Below, in pieces: positions 43,811 through 53,865 of a stretch of DNA of 64,000 bases. Numbering within the stretch: the first letter of the stretch is position 1; each line of letters opens with the position of its first letter. This stretch comes from Clostridium sp. AF37-5 (GTDB lineage: Bacteria; Bacillota; Clostridia; Lachnospirales; Lachnospiraceae), in NCBI RefSeq assembly GCF_003477605.1, contig NZ_QUDR01000008.1, positions 51,937 to 115,936 of the forward strand, read 5' to 3'. The notes below the pieces were generated by a model. It saw only the letters and a list, made by a program, of their open reading frames with translations. It had not been told where the DNA came from and made no database searches. Position numbers and translations under genes: made by a program.

Positions 43811-43917
43811 GGTATTAGGGGCAACCCCTAACGAGTGTACCGTTTTGGACATTCCTGTCCATAAATGGTCTGCTCGCTAAGATTATGCAGACACTCAGGG
43901 TTGCCCCATAGATTGAC
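43811..43917. other. Candidate oriT
   Basis: This noncoding stretch lies upstream of the mobC-relaxase genes. GGGGCAACCC (43818-43827) pairs with GGGTTGCCCC (43898-43907). Inside is GGACA-TTCC-TGTCC (43847-43860), whose ATTCCTG resembles the YATCCTG nick core of MOBP systems. Position and structure fit an origin of transfer; nicking is not shown. Confidence 0.5.
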
Positions 43918-43919
43918 TC

Positions 43920-44837
43920 TTATCTCTCCATATCCTTTGAGACAGGCTTATACGGCTTTGCTTCAATACCGTCCAAGGACTTATAAAATCTCTCCGGGTA
44001 TTTGAACTTTTCCTCGTACTTACGAGCCAGTTCTTTCGGCATACTGAGGAACTTTTCCGACTCAATCGGTGCGTATGCAATGAAGAACTTGCCGGCAATA
44101 ATGTCGAGCATTTCACGGTTGCTGTCGTCTTTCACATAACATTTTTCAATCTTCCAACCATCCTTGCCGCCGTGTTCATCAGCCATATACGCTTCCAGTC
44201 GCACACATTTATCCGAGCCGTCAAGGGAAGAAGCATAGATAGAATATCCTCCCATACCCTCAATGAAAGCCTTATTGTTACTGCTGACAACATAGGTTCT
44301 TTGTTCCTCTGTGTAAGGCTTGTCAAAGCTGTCATCCGTAAAAACAATATATCCGGTCGTGTGGTTTCTTTCTTTTTCTGCCTGCCGGAAATGAGCTTTC
44401 AACTGCGGATAACTCATCTCAACATTCTCAGGCTCGGAATAAACTGCCCTGTTCAACGGCAAGCCGTTCATCTTTCCTTCATCGTTGCAGATGATGGCAA
44501 CTTCGTCCTCAAAGGGCATATATTCTTCAATATCTCCCTCCACAAGAGACTGCATTGCTTCAAGCGTATCCTCGATTTCAATGAGCTTCGGATACCTGCC
44601 CGGCTCAACAAGAATGACGGAAATCTTCTCAGGTGCTTCTACCTTTTCAAAGGTATCCTCGTTAATATTCAAGGCGAGGGAGCTTCCGTTTTCCCAACTC
44701 ATATGAATCTGTCCGGCGTCGTCAACGAATTTAACCGTTCCTTTCAGACCGTAGGGCATTTGACTTTCGCCAGCCATTTCAGTGAGTACAATCTGCGTTC
44801 CCTCCGGGTACATTTCTCTGATTTCTTTTAGTTTCAT
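43920..44837 (-). CDS. DUF4314/DUF3846-type ICE protein
   Basis: The 305-residue protein starts after AAAGGAG. Residues 1-65 (YPEGTQIVLTEM...GLKGTVKFVDDAGQIHMSW) match DUF4314, an SH3-like small domain. Residues 72-135 (ISVILVEPGRYPKLIEI...EDEVAIICNDEGKMNGLPLN) match DUF3846. A unique C-terminal part follows. Its start overlaps the upstream primase-like gene by 4 bp. No function is established. Confidence 0.7.
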   Translation of the reverse strand: MKLKEIREMYPEGTQIVLTEMAGESQMPYGLKGTVKFVDDAGQIHMSWENGSSLALNINEDTFEKVEAPEKISVILVEPGRYPKLIEIEDTLEAMQSLVEGDIEEYMPFEDEVAIICNDEGKMNGLPLNRAVYSEPENVEMSYPQLKAHFRQAEKERNHTTGYIVFTDDSFDKPYTEEQRTYVVSSNNKAFIEGMGGYSIYASSLDGSDKCVRLEAYMADEHGGKDGWKIEKCYVKDDSNREMLDIIAGKFFIAYAPIESEKFLSMPKELARKYEEKFKYPERFYKSLDGIEAKPYKPVSKDMER

Positions 44838-45787
44838 CGTGCAAAACTCCTTTCGGTTTTATCTTTTATTCCCAAGCGTTTACAAAGAAAGTCGTTGACA
44901 TCTTTCCCATATTGGGGAGGGTCGTCAACGACTTCATACTTATCTGAAAGAATCGTCTGCAACGCTTTGGTCGCTTTTCTTCCGGCAATATCATTGTCCA
45001 AATGAAGAACAATTCGCCTGATTGTTTTGTCCTTTTCAAGCAGCCTGCCGAGTGTAACAGGCACTTTCGAGTCCTCGATTTTCTGCTTTGGGGAATACAC
45101 TCCCGCAAGAGAAACAAGGTTAAACTGTCGCCAGTCTTTGCCCTCCAGCTTCATCAAAGTTGCATAGGAAAGCAGGTCAATGGCACACTCAAAAAGATGA
45201 ACCTCTCCGGTGTTCTCGGCAGTCAGGCGGAAAGAATATTGCTTTTTGCTTCCGGTGCAGTCGCCCATAATTCTTGATTGATTTGTTGCTCTGTATGCGG
45301 CGTATTTAGGTTCTTTGTTCTCGTCATAGCCGATAAAAACAGCATTATGATATGGGAGCGACTCGATGATTAGCTTCTGTTCCAAGCAGTAGTTGATAAT
45401 TTCATAATCAATCCCACGCCCGAAAAGATAATCAAATACCACATCGGTAGTGGGGCTTTTTTCAGGCAGAAGCAAAGGCTGGTTCTCATAACTTTTGATG
45501 TTTTCACAAGTCGGAAAGCTGACTGAACCGTTTCCCATAATGGTCTGAACCGCCTCCACAAAATCCATTCCACGGACTTTGATAAGGTAATCGAGGGCAG
45601 ATTTGCCCCCGATACCTCTCGACCACCACATCCATTTGCCGTTGGAAATCTTCAAGCTGTCGTGGGTTCTTGTGGTGTAGGTGTTACTTGAAAATTTAAC
45701 AAGCTCGCCCGGTTCATACTCTCTAAGATAGGTTAATAAATCCATTCGTTTGGCTTCGGTTATGACTTCCGGTGCAATATACGGCAT
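44834..45787 (-). CDS. DUF3991 and TOPRIM primase-like protein
   Basis: The 317-residue protein has a DUF3991 zinc-less primase-type N-terminus (WWSRGIGGKSALDYLIKV) and a TOPRIM domain with the acidic FECAID and HLDND motifs. Such proteins may prime complementary strand synthesis after transfer. The start at 45787 follows GGCGGTGAT. Confidence 0.8.
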   Translation of the reverse strand: MPYIAPEVITEAKRMDLLTYLREYEPGELVKFSSNTYTTRTHDSLKISNGKWMWWSRGIGGKSALDYLIKVRGMDFVEAVQTIMGNGSVSFPTCENIKSYENQPLLLPEKSPTTDVVFDYLFGRGIDYEIINYCLEQKLIIESLPYHNAVFIGYDENKEPKYAAYRATNQSRIMGDCTGSKKQYSFRLTAENTGEVHLFECAIDLLSYATLMKLEGKDWRQFNLVSLAGVYSPKQKIEDSKVPVTLGRLLEKDKTIRRIVLHLDNDIAGRKATKALQTILSDKYEVVDDPPQYGKDVNDFLCKRLGIKDKTERSFAR

Positions 45788-45803
45788 AATTATCACCGCC
45801 GTT

Positions 45804-46196
45804 CTACATCAGCAAATCGGCAACCGCTTTCTGTATCGGTTCGTTGATACTGAGCTTTGCAATGATAATGAGTATCTTATCAACAGGGCAGCCGATGTCA
45901 TTCCAAACAGTCCAAGCACCTCCCGCAAGGTCGTCGTTTTCATACAAAGCAATGATTTCTTCCGGCGAAAACACCGTTTCAATGCTCTGTCGAACCAACT
46001 CTCCGTAGAAAGAAAGCTTTGCATTTCTAAGGGCAAATTCTGCTTCCTTTGCGGGCGGTTTGCTTCTTTTCAATTCGAGATATGCTTTATCAAGTCTCCT
46101 GACCACAACCATCATCATTGCGTCAAAAGGGTTAATGATTGCTTTTCTGCAAGGGCAGTTTTCTCTTTCCTTATCGGGTGTCATTTTATCGTTCAT
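45804..46196 (-). CDS. Conserved ICE protein, unknown
   Basis: The 130-residue protein starts at 46196 after AAAGGAG. It is helical with an early CPCRK and the segment ETVFSPEEIIALYENDDL. It overlaps the methylase-helicase stop by 11 bp. No domain is assigned. Confidence 0.6.
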   Translation of the reverse strand: MNDKMTPDKERENCPCRKAIINPFDAMMMVVVRRLDKAYLELKRSKPPAKEAEFALRNAKLSFYGELVRQSIETVFSPEEIIALYENDDLAGGAWTVWNDIGCPVDKILIIIAKLSINEPIQKAVADLLM

Positions 46197-49100
46197 AGGT
46201 TTTCTCCTTTCGTGTGTTCGGCACTTCGCCCTCATCGGGTTCGCCGCCGACAATTTCGTTTTCTCGCTTATCCATATTGAGCAAGATATTCAGCTCGTCC
46301 AAGCGGGCAAGCTTTGTCTTTAGTTCTTCCTCTTGGATAAACGGTTTTTGGACTTCTTTCTTTGCGGTTTCCAACTGATTTGTGGTGTTCTCAAGGTCAT
46401 TTTCCGCAAGCGACAAGCTCTCGGCAAATCTCTCAATGCCGTTATCAAGACGGATAATATTGCCGTGTGCGTCATCACCGAGAGGAACATTTCTGCTTGT
46501 CGCACCTTTCAGTCGAACCTCATAATTTCGCTCTGCGGTATTAAAAAGCAGTTCCGTTTCAAACCCTCGGTACTTGCCGAGAGGAATAGGGTCGGGGCTG
46601 TTCATCTGCTTGCAGGCTTCAATGATTGCTTTACCGGCGTCGGCTTTTTCGGAATAAAAAACACCCTTAACCTCCATACCGACAAATCGGTCGTCCGTTG
46701 GTTTCGGGTGCTGTTTCGCAGTTTCTACATCTTGCTTCAATCCTTCAATACGGTTTTCCAAAGCTGTAATTCGCTGCGGATAATATTTGATTATCTTATC
46801 TTCCAAAGCGTATTTTTCAGATAGAAAGTTGGATTTTAAGAGCTTCAGCTTTTGAACTTGAATGTCCAAATCCATCTTCTCCTTAATATACGGGTTGCCG
46901 GTGGCAAGCATTTTAATCTCTGCATAGGAAAGGGCGGTTTCATCAATATCCTCGGCAGAACGCACCGGGGATTTGCTCGTCATAATCTGACTGGCGAACT
47001 TTTGCTTTCCCTCTACAAGCTGATAGAGATATGCGTCAAAGGTCTGCTCCGTTACATAGCGGTAAATATCTACATCAGGATTTGAGTTACCCTGACGGAT
47101 AATTCGACCGGAACGCTGCTCCAAGTCTGACGGTCTCCACGGGCAATCCACATCGTGAAGTGCGATAAGTCTGTCCTGAACATTCGTGCCGGCTCCCATC
47201 TTTTGCGTAGAGCCGAGAAGCACTCTGACCTCGCCTTTACGGGTCTTTTGGAACAGTTCTTTTTTCTTCACATCGGTATCTGCTTCGTGGATAAAGCGGA
47301 CTTCGCTTTCGGGGACACCACGCTCTATGAGCTTCTTTCTGATGTCGTTATATACCGAGAATGTTCCGTCATTCTTTGGAGTTGAGAGGTCGCAGAACAC
47401 AAGCTGTGCCGATTTTTTATCGGCTGTTTCCTCCCAAATACGGTAGATGTTATCGACGCAGGCGTTGATTTTACTGCCCTCAAAATCAGGCAGCATATCG
47501 TTAAGCATACGCTGGTCAAGTGCTAACTTCCTGCCGTCGTTTGTAATTTTAAGCATATTATCTACACTCGAATCTACACCGCCGCCACGGACTTTCTCGG
47601 CTCGTTCCGCAAGGGAAGCAACCATCTCTTTCTGCATTTCCGAAGGCTTGACCGCAACATTGTGGAAGTGTGCTTCCGGCACAGGCAGTTCCAGCATATC
47701 CGCCGTCTTGATGTCGGCGACCTCCTTAAACATCGCCATAAGCTCCGGTAGGTTGTAGAATTTCGCAAAGCGGGTTTTCGCTCTGTAACCCGTTCCCTCC
47801 GGGGTAAGCTCAACGGCTGTTACAGTCTCTCCAAAGGTACTTGCCCACGAGTCGAAGTGCTGCAAGTTGTTTTTGACAAGCGTGTTGTACTGCAAGTATC
47901 GCTGAATGGTATATAGCTCCACCATACTGTTTGAGATAGGAGTACCGGTTGCAAATACCGTTCCTCGACCGCCTGTAAGCTCGTCAAGGTATCGGCACTT
48001 CATAAACAGGTCGGAGGATTTCTGTGCTTCCGTTTGAGCGATACCGCCCACATTACGCATTTTGGTGTAAAGATAGAGGTTCTTGTAATAATGACTCTCG
48101 TCAATAAAAAGCCTGTCCACACCGAGTTCTTCAAAGGTAACAACATCGTCCTTTCGGCTTTGGTCGTTGAGCTTTTCCAGCTTTTGTTTCACGGACTTTT
48201 TAGACTTTTCAAGCTGTTTAATGGAGAAGTTTTCTCCACGGTTTCGCTTCAAATCCATAATACCGTCTGTCAGTTCTTCAAGCTGCTGCTCAAGAATTGC
48301 CCTCTGTCTTTCAATGGACATCGGGATTTTCTCAAACTGAGAATGACCGATGATTACGGCGTCATAATCTCCCGTGGCAATTCGACCGCAGAACTTTTTG
48401 CGGTTCTTTGTCTCAAAATCTCGCTTTGTCGCTACGAGAATATTCGCCGCCGGATAGAGTTGTAAGAACTCCGCCGCCCATTGCTCGGTTAAGTGATTTG
48501 GCACTACGAACAGCGACTTATTGCAAAGTCCCAGTCGTTTGGACTCCATAGCGGCGGCTACCATTTCAAAGGTCTTGCCCGCACCGACTGCGTGTGCTAA
48601 CAGCGTATTACCGCCGTACAGAATGTGTGCAACCGCATTTTTCTGATGTTCACGGAGTTCGATTTCCGGGTTCATACCGTTGAAAACAATGTGGCTTCCG
48701 TCGTACTCACGGGGTCTTATACTGTTGAACTTTTCGTTATACATCTTCGTGAGTTTTTCTCGGCGGGCAGGGTCAGCCCATATCCAGTCCTGAAAGCCCT
48801 GCTTTATGAGTTCCTGCTTTGCCTGTGCGATTGCCGTCTCTTTTTTATTGAGAACGGCTTTCTTTCTGCCTTCCTCATCTTCGATATAGTCAAAGATTCG
48901 GACATCTTTCAGGTTCAGTGTTTCCTCAATTATCTTATATGCGTTGATGCGGGAAGTACCGTATGTGCTGTACGCTTTTACATTGGAACGGTCGTAGCTC
49001 TTTCCCTCAATGTTCCATTCGCCGGTAAACTGAGAGTAGTGAACCTTGATATTCCATTGTGCATAGCGTGGGGTGTCGAGAAACTCAAACATAAACTGTT

Positions 49101-52100
49101 GGAATATTTCGGGCGGTATCCAAGTCGCACCGAGCCTTACGGAAATCTCGCTTGCCGTCAAATCCTTTGGCTGCACCTTTTCAAGTGCCTGCACATTGAC
49201 GGTGTAATCTTCGGGATACAGTGCCGCAGACCTTTTGGCTGTCGCCAGCTTCTCACGAACATTGCCCGACAGATATTCGTCTGCCATCAGATACTTCGGC
49301 TCATAGGAATTACCGTACTCATAAAGGGGATTTAAGAAGATTACACCCTTTAAGTCAGCGAATAATTCCTCCTCACTTTTGCCGGACAACTCCATCATAT
49401 ATTCCATATCAATGGCTGCTTTTTCGCCCATAGAGACAGCGAGAGCCTCGTCTGCGGTGTCAACCTCCGTTACCGGCTTGTGCGGTTTAATCGTCCTTTT
49501 GAAGAACATATCCGCCTTGCGTTCCAGTTCGCCATCTTCATTGATAACCTCAAGAGCGGAGAGCAGAGCATAGGAGCTGTCGTCGGAAAAGGCAGAAGTA
49601 TTGGCACGGCTGTTAATCAGTCCGTACTTCTTTGTAAAGCTGTCATACAGTGTGTTCAGCTTATCCTGTGCCTGTTTGATTTCGCTGTCCGGGTAATCCT
49701 CGGTTTGCAGTTCAATCAAGTTACGGACGCAATCTCTTATCCCAATCATACCCTTAATGCGGTTCTCAGCGGTTGCAGATACCTCCACCGGGGACATACG
49801 GGAGTTCTCACGGAAATAGATTTTATCGTCTAAAACAGTGTAAGAGAAGTTCCTTACCATAGGGTCTGCCGGGATAGAATTATCTTCTTCCTCCAGTTCG
49901 TCGGCAACCTCGTATTCGGAGATTTCTCCGTGAATGTTTGAGACTGCTTCGTTCAAAAGCTCCGAAAGGTCGGCATTTTCAAACGGTTCACAGGTTGCTT
50001 CCGGTCCGAAGCGACCGCTTACCATTTTCATTTCGCCGAGTATCATTTCCGGGTGCTGAACAAAATATGAGTTCATCCTTATACCGTTTTCGTCGGTGTC
50101 AAGATGAACCCAATCCGGCTCAATATCTATGAGTCTGTCTCGCTTTTGCAGAAACAGAATATCGGATACGACCTCTGTCCCGGCATTACCTTTGAAGGTG
50201 TCGTTCGGAAGTCTGATTGCTCCGAGAAGCTCCGCCCTCTGTGCGATATATTTACGCACATTGGAGTTTTCCTTGTCCATAGTTCCTTTGCTTGTCACAA
50301 GAGCCATCACACCGCCGGGGCGTAACTTATCAAGCGATTTTGCAAAGAAATAATCGTGGATTAAGAAATTGTACTTGTCGTATCGTTTATCGGAGACTTT
50401 GAAATCTCCGAAAGGCACATTGCCGATAATGCCGTCAAAGAAGCTGTCGGGGACATTTACTTCCTCAAAGCCCTGTGCCGCAATGGAAGATTTCTGATAA
50501 AGCTGCTGAGCGATACCGGCTGAAATGGTATCAAGCTCAACACCGTAAACCTTTGCGTTTTCCATTGACTTGGGCAGCATACCGATGAAATTACCGATAC
50601 CGCAGGACGGCTCAAGCAGGTTGCCCTCCTGAAATCCCATCTGTTCCAACACCTTGTAAATGGCGGTAGATACTTCGGGCGGAGTGTAAAATGCAGTCAG
50701 TGTGCTTTCTCTTGCCGACGCATATTCCTCCGGCGTCAGGATGTTTTTCAGCATTGCATACTCTGTATGCCAAGCTCCTGCTCGTTCGTCGAAGGCTTCG
50801 GGAATACCGCCCCAACCGACATATCTCGACAAGATTTTCTGCTCGTCAGGTGTTGCAAAACGGTTTTCGTTTTGACAATCTCTCAGGACTTTTATTGCTG
50901 CATAGTTTCGGTGGAAGCGTTCTTTCTTGTTCACTTCTTCAACCTGATTATTGGCAAGGTCAAAGTTGTGTCGTTCGGACATAGGAATATCCGGGTGGAG
51001 GTCAAAGCTCTTTACTTTTGACTTTTTCTTTTGCTCCCAAGCGGGGACAATCGGTTCAGGCTCTTTGTCGTAACCGTTGCCGATACGAACACCCTCGTTA
51101 TACATTTCCTCATCGCTGTCAAAACCGTTTTGAGTAGCAACGATTTCTCTGTAATCCTCAATCGGTACATTCCCGATATTTGTTGCCACCATATCAGCTC
51201 TTTCAGTGTTTTCAATAAGAGCTTCCATTGTGGCAGAGGTACAGTCGGTCAAATCCGGTGTCCTGTGAAATTCTCGGTCTGCGTCCACAAACCATTCCGT
51301 ACCTACATCGGCAAGCTCCTGATTTGCAATGCTACCGAGATAATCAAAGAAATCCTCTGCCGAGTCATACTCCCGTGCGACTTGCTGTATCTCGTCAAAA
51401 GAAAGAGTATTTGTAACATACTGACCTCCGGCATTGCTGTCGGGGTTATAGTACATCCAAGTTACACTTTCATTGTCCCGGTCAATAAAGAAGGCGTCGT
51501 CATAACCGGTTTTCGGACTGAAATCCGGTACGGTTTCAGTATCGTTTTGAGCTTTATTTTCGCCTGTAACGGTTTTTTCTTCCGCCGGTAATACACTGAC
51601 CTTCAAGTGGTCGTTCATCGGATTTTCACGCACTTTGCGGTCAAATTCTTCCCTTGAAAGTTCCTTGTTGAATAAGGGCATATCGAAGTCATAGAGCATT
51701 ACACGGTTTTCATCAAAGGACAAAATCTCATACTGAGAAGCCCCAATATACACGCTGTCGCCGAGATGATATTCATACTGCGCTTCCGGCTCGTCCTCTT
51801 TGTTTTCAGGTTCAGGCGGTGCGGTAGAAAGTATCTCACGGTTTTTTCTCTGCTCTGCAAGCTCGGCTCGCCGTTCTTCCTGCTTTTCAAGCCATTCAGG
51901 GTACTTTTCTTTTTCCTTTGGGTTTAGGTATCTGTCCATACGGATAAGGTCTCCGATACGCTTTTCCACCTGAGACCAAGAAAGAGTAATGTGCGGCTTG
52001 TCGCTTCCGATACCTTTTGAAATTGTGATACCTTTTCCGTCGTGCTGTTCGTCAATGCCTGCACCGATGATGACCGGATAAGAGCCGCCCCAACCGTATT

Positions 52101-53850
52101 CGTTTTTCAAGAAGTCGGCGTTCTCTTTTGCGGAAATGCTCTTTTCAAACTGCTCATAGATACGCATTTTACCCTCGGAAACTCCGCTTCCACGGGTCAA
52201 TACAGCGTCTATGATTTCCTGAGAAAAAGTAAAGGCAGAGGTTTTTTGTTCCTCTGCCTGATTTCCCATAATGAGAGTCAACTGACCGTCCATAGACGGA
52301 ATCGGTTTCATTGTATCGGTCAATTCTCCCAAAAGTCTCATTGCTTCAAAATGCTGTGCGATAACGCCCCAGTCGTAGAAACTCTGAGCGGTTCTGTTTT
52401 CGTATTCACCCTCCCACAAGTGGAGGACATTCTGAAATGTTTTGTATCCCACAAGCCTGCCGTCGTTTAAGGTAAGCCGGGTGTAGTCGTTATTGAAGAT
52501 ACCCTTGATATATTCGGTACGGGTCGCATTGTCCGTATTTCTCTCATAGAAGTCTTTGATTTCTTCCTTTGAAGCGGACAAATGCGGGGTAGTACCGAGT
52601 ATCTCTCGGATAGTATCATCGCCACCGAAAAACGGCAGGCTCTTGTCCTCGTGGTTTCTGTCGTAATACTCTAAGCGAATATTACCTGATTCTTCACGAT
52701 TTCCTGTGCCGAGTTCCTGATGTTGTTCATCAGGCGAACCCACTTCATCATATCTTCCGCTTTCATCTGCTCCGTCAGCCCGGCTTTCTGTGCCATCTGC
52801 TTCACGAGAGTTTCCTCCAGTTCGCTGGCTCTCTGCTGAACCTCCGCCAAGTGACTGTTCAGAATCCCTTTCGTCAGAAGATTGTAGTACAGGATTTTGT
52901 GATGTTCCTTCAGATAAGTTCTCCTCATCTGCGACCATCTGCCGAGAGTCACTTCCGTCTGCTCCGGCAGTTTCAGGTTCGGAAGATTGTAATCTCCCAC
53001 CATCGTGTATGTGATTTCGCTCATCGCTTTGACTCCTTTCGTCTTTGATGTCTTTATTGTATTCGGATTGCTCCTGTTCATCAATTATGCGATTTTCCTT
53101 GCTGAGCGTGCTGATTGTTCTGCTGACAGGGAGCAACGCCATTTCTGCAATGTCGCTTGTAGCAATACCCACCGCATTGAGAACTTCCTGTGAATTAAAA
53201 CTTGAAATACCGGCAAAGTCATCGGGAGAATAGACCTTGTCTGCGTTCAGTCCCAATCGTGCCATAACCATATATGATACGCTGTTTCTGACAAGCTCCA
53301 AATACAAGGCATTTGCTTCGTCGGCAGACAAATACTCAATATCGCTTCCTGCACCCAAACTCATAAAGTCGGAGATATAGTCTGCGATGTTATCCTCAAC
53401 GGCATTGGCAATGCTCTCTTTGACGACATTTTCAATACTCGTTGTATCGTTTACCGCACCGAAAGTATTTTCAAGTGTTTCAATAACTTCTGCTTCATAT
53501 TCGGGTCTCATCTCCCAAATCGGAACAGGGCGGGAATGTCGACTTTCGTGGGTGTCCGATATATCAAAGTAATGAATCAGCCTTTGACGGCTTCTGTCTG
53601 TGTCCTCAAATACGGCAATACCCTTTGCTCCTCGGTTTACCCAGCGACCGAAAGTACCGTTCCATCGTTCGATTTCAAGCACGGCTGTTGCGTCGGGTCT
53701 TTGGGCATAAATGAGAAGCTGTTCATCAAATCGGAGCCTGAAATTTCTGCCTGCTGTTTTCAGAAACGATTGCCAGTTTACCGGATTGTCTGTAACTGCA
53801 AAACAGGTTCTTTCATACAGCTCTGAAATCAGGTCAAATTTTCTTGCCAC
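46186..53850 (-). CDS. Giant N6-methylase/SNF2-like helicase fusion
   Basis: The 2554-residue protein starts with GTG at 53850 after AAGGAGG. The N-terminus (NWQSFLKTAGRNFRLRF...) is an ArdC-like domain. A low-complexity acidic linker lies at about 265-410. The methylase part has LEPSCGIGNF (near 1078) and a NPPF-like NVPFGD (near 1147). The helicase part has VGAGKT (near 1757), FIDESH (near 1917) and the C-terminal QRSGRIIRQGN motif. Coiled coil follows. Known from Tn1549/CTn elements as a possible anti-restriction or DNA-processing factor. The linker contains a second gene in another frame (52671-53024). Confidence 0.9.
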   Translation of the reverse strand: MARKFDLISELYERTCFAVTDNPVNWQSFLKTAGRNFRLRFDEQLLIYAQRPDATAVLEIERWNGTFGRWVNRGAKGIAVFEDTDRSRQRLIHYFDISDTHESRHSRPVPIWEMRPEYEAEVIETLENTFGAVNDTTSIENVVKESIANAVEDNIADYISDFMSLGAGSDIEYLSADEANALYLELVRNSVSYMVMARLGLNADKVYSPDDFAGISSFNSQEVLNAVGIATSDIAEMALLPVSRTISTLSKENRIIDEQEQSEYNKDIKDERSQSDERNHIHDGGRLQSSEPETAGADGSDSRQMVADEENLSEGTSQNPVLQSSDERDSEQSLGGGSAESQRTGGNSREADGTESRADGADESGRYDEVGSPDEQHQELGTGNREESGNIRLEYYDRNHEDKSLPFFGGDDTIREILGTTPHLSASKEEIKDFYERNTDNATRTEYIKGIFNNDYTRLTLNDGRLVGYKTFQNVLHLWEGEYENRTAQSFYDWGVIAQHFEAMRLLGELTDTMKPIPSMDGQLTLIMGNQAEEQKTSAFTFSQEIIDAVLTRGSGVSEGKMRIYEQFEKSISAKENADFLKNEYGWGGSYPVIIGAGIDEQHDGKGITISKGIGSDKPHITLSWSQVEKRIGDLIRMDRYLNPKEKEKYPEWLEKQEERRAELAEQRKNREILSTAPPEPENKEDEPEAQYEYHLGDSVYIGASQYEILSFDENRVMLYDFDMPLFNKELSREEFDRKVRENPMNDHLKVSVLPAEEKTVTGENKAQNDTETVPDFSPKTGYDDAFFIDRDNESVTWMYYNPDSNAGGQYVTNTLSFDEIQQVAREYDSAEDFFDYLGSIANQELADVGTEWFVDADREFHRTPDLTDCTSATMEALIENTERADMVATNIGNVPIEDYREIVATQNGFDSDEEMYNEGVRIGNGYDKEPEPIVPAWEQKKKSKVKSFDLHPDIPMSERHNFDLANNQVEEVNKKERFHRNYAAIKVLRDCQNENRFATPDEQKILSRYVGWGGIPEAFDERAGAWHTEYAMLKNILTPEEYASARESTLTAFYTPPEVSTAIYKVLEQMGFQEGNLLEPSCGIGNFIGMLPKSMENAKVYGVELDTISAGIAQQLYQKSSIAAQGFEEVNVPDSFFDGIIGNVPFGDFKVSDKRYDKYNFLIHDYFFAKSLDKLRPGGVMALVTSKGTMDKENSNVRKYIAQRAELLGAIRLPNDTFKGNAGTEVVSDILFLQKRDRLIDIEPDWVHLDTDENGIRMNSYFVQHPEMILGEMKMVSGRFGPEATCEPFENADLSELLNEAVSNIHGEISEYEVADELEEEDNSIPADPMVRNFSYTVLDDKIYFRENSRMSPVEVSATAENRIKGMIGIRDCVRNLIELQTEDYPDSEIKQAQDKLNTLYDSFTKKYGLINSRANTSAFSDDSSYALLSALEVINEDGELERKADMFFKRTIKPHKPVTEVDTADEALAVSMGEKAAIDMEYMMELSGKSEEELFADLKGVIFLNPLYEYGNSYEPKYLMADEYLSGNVREKLATAKRSAALYPEDYTVNVQALEKVQPKDLTASEISVRLGATWIPPEIFQQFMFEFLDTPRYAQWNIKVHYSQFTGEWNIEGKSYDRSNVKAYSTYGTSRINAYKIIEETLNLKDVRIFDYIEDEEGRKKAVLNKKETAIAQAKQELIKQGFQDWIWADPARREKLTKMYNEKFNSIRPREYDGSHIVFNGMNPEIELREHQKNAVAHILYGGNTLLAHAVGAGKTFEMVAAAMESKRLGLCNKSLFVVPNHLTEQWAAEFLQLYPAANILVATKRDFETKNRKKFCGRIATGDYDAVIIGHSQFEKIPMSIERQRAILEQQLEELTDGIMDLKRNRGENFSIKQLEKSKKSVKQKLEKLNDQSRKDDVVTFEELGVDRLFIDESHYYKNLYLYTKMRNVGGIAQTEAQKSSDLFMKCRYLDELTGGRGTVFATGTPISNSMVELYTIQRYLQYNTLVKNNLQHFDSWASTFGETVTAVELTPEGTGYRAKTRFAKFYNLPELMAMFKEVADIKTADMLELPVPEAHFHNVAVKPSEMQKEMVASLAERAEKVRGGGVDSSVDNMLKITNDGRKLALDQRMLNDMLPDFEGSKINACVDNIYRIWEETADKKSAQLVFCDLSTPKNDGTFSVYNDIRKKLIERGVPESEVRFIHEADTDVKKKELFQKTRKGEVRVLLGSTQKMGAGTNVQDRLIALHDVDCPWRPSDLEQRSGRIIRQGNSNPDVDIYRYVTEQTFDAYLYQLVEGKQKFASQIMTSKSPVRSAEDIDETALSYAEIKMLATGNPYIKEKMDLDIQVQKLKLLKSNFLSEKYALEDKIIKYYPQRITALENRIEGLKQDVETAKQHPKPTDDRFVGMEVKGVFYSEKADAGKAIIEACKQMNSPDPIPLGKYRGFETELLFNTAERNYEVRLKGATSRNVPLGDDAHGNIIRLDNGIERFAESLSLAENDLENTTNQLETAKKEVQKPFIQEEELKTKLARLDELNILLNMDKRENEIVGGEPDEGEVPNTRKEKTYER
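52671..53024 (-). CDS. tnpV: TnpV-family protein nested out of frame
   Basis: The 117-residue protein lies wholly within the methylase-helicase gene on the same strand, in the +1 frame, over the acidic linker (about residues 276-393). ATG at 53024 is preceded by GAAAGGAG at 8-base spacing. The protein (ITYTMVGDYNLPNLKLPEQ, LGRWSQMRRTYLKEHH, MKWVRLMNNIRNSAQEIV) matches the full TnpV family pattern known from Tn4451-type and related elements. It ends with a stop at 52671. Both frames appear used. TnpV's function is not firmly known. Confidence 0.8.
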   Translation of the reverse strand: MSEITYTMVGDYNLPNLKLPEQTEVTLGRWSQMRRTYLKEHHKILYYNLLTKGILNSHLAEVQQRASELEETLVKQMAQKAGLTEQMKAEDMMKWVRLMNNIRNSAQEIVKNQVIFA

Positions 53851-53865
53851 CTCGTCTGCACCTCC

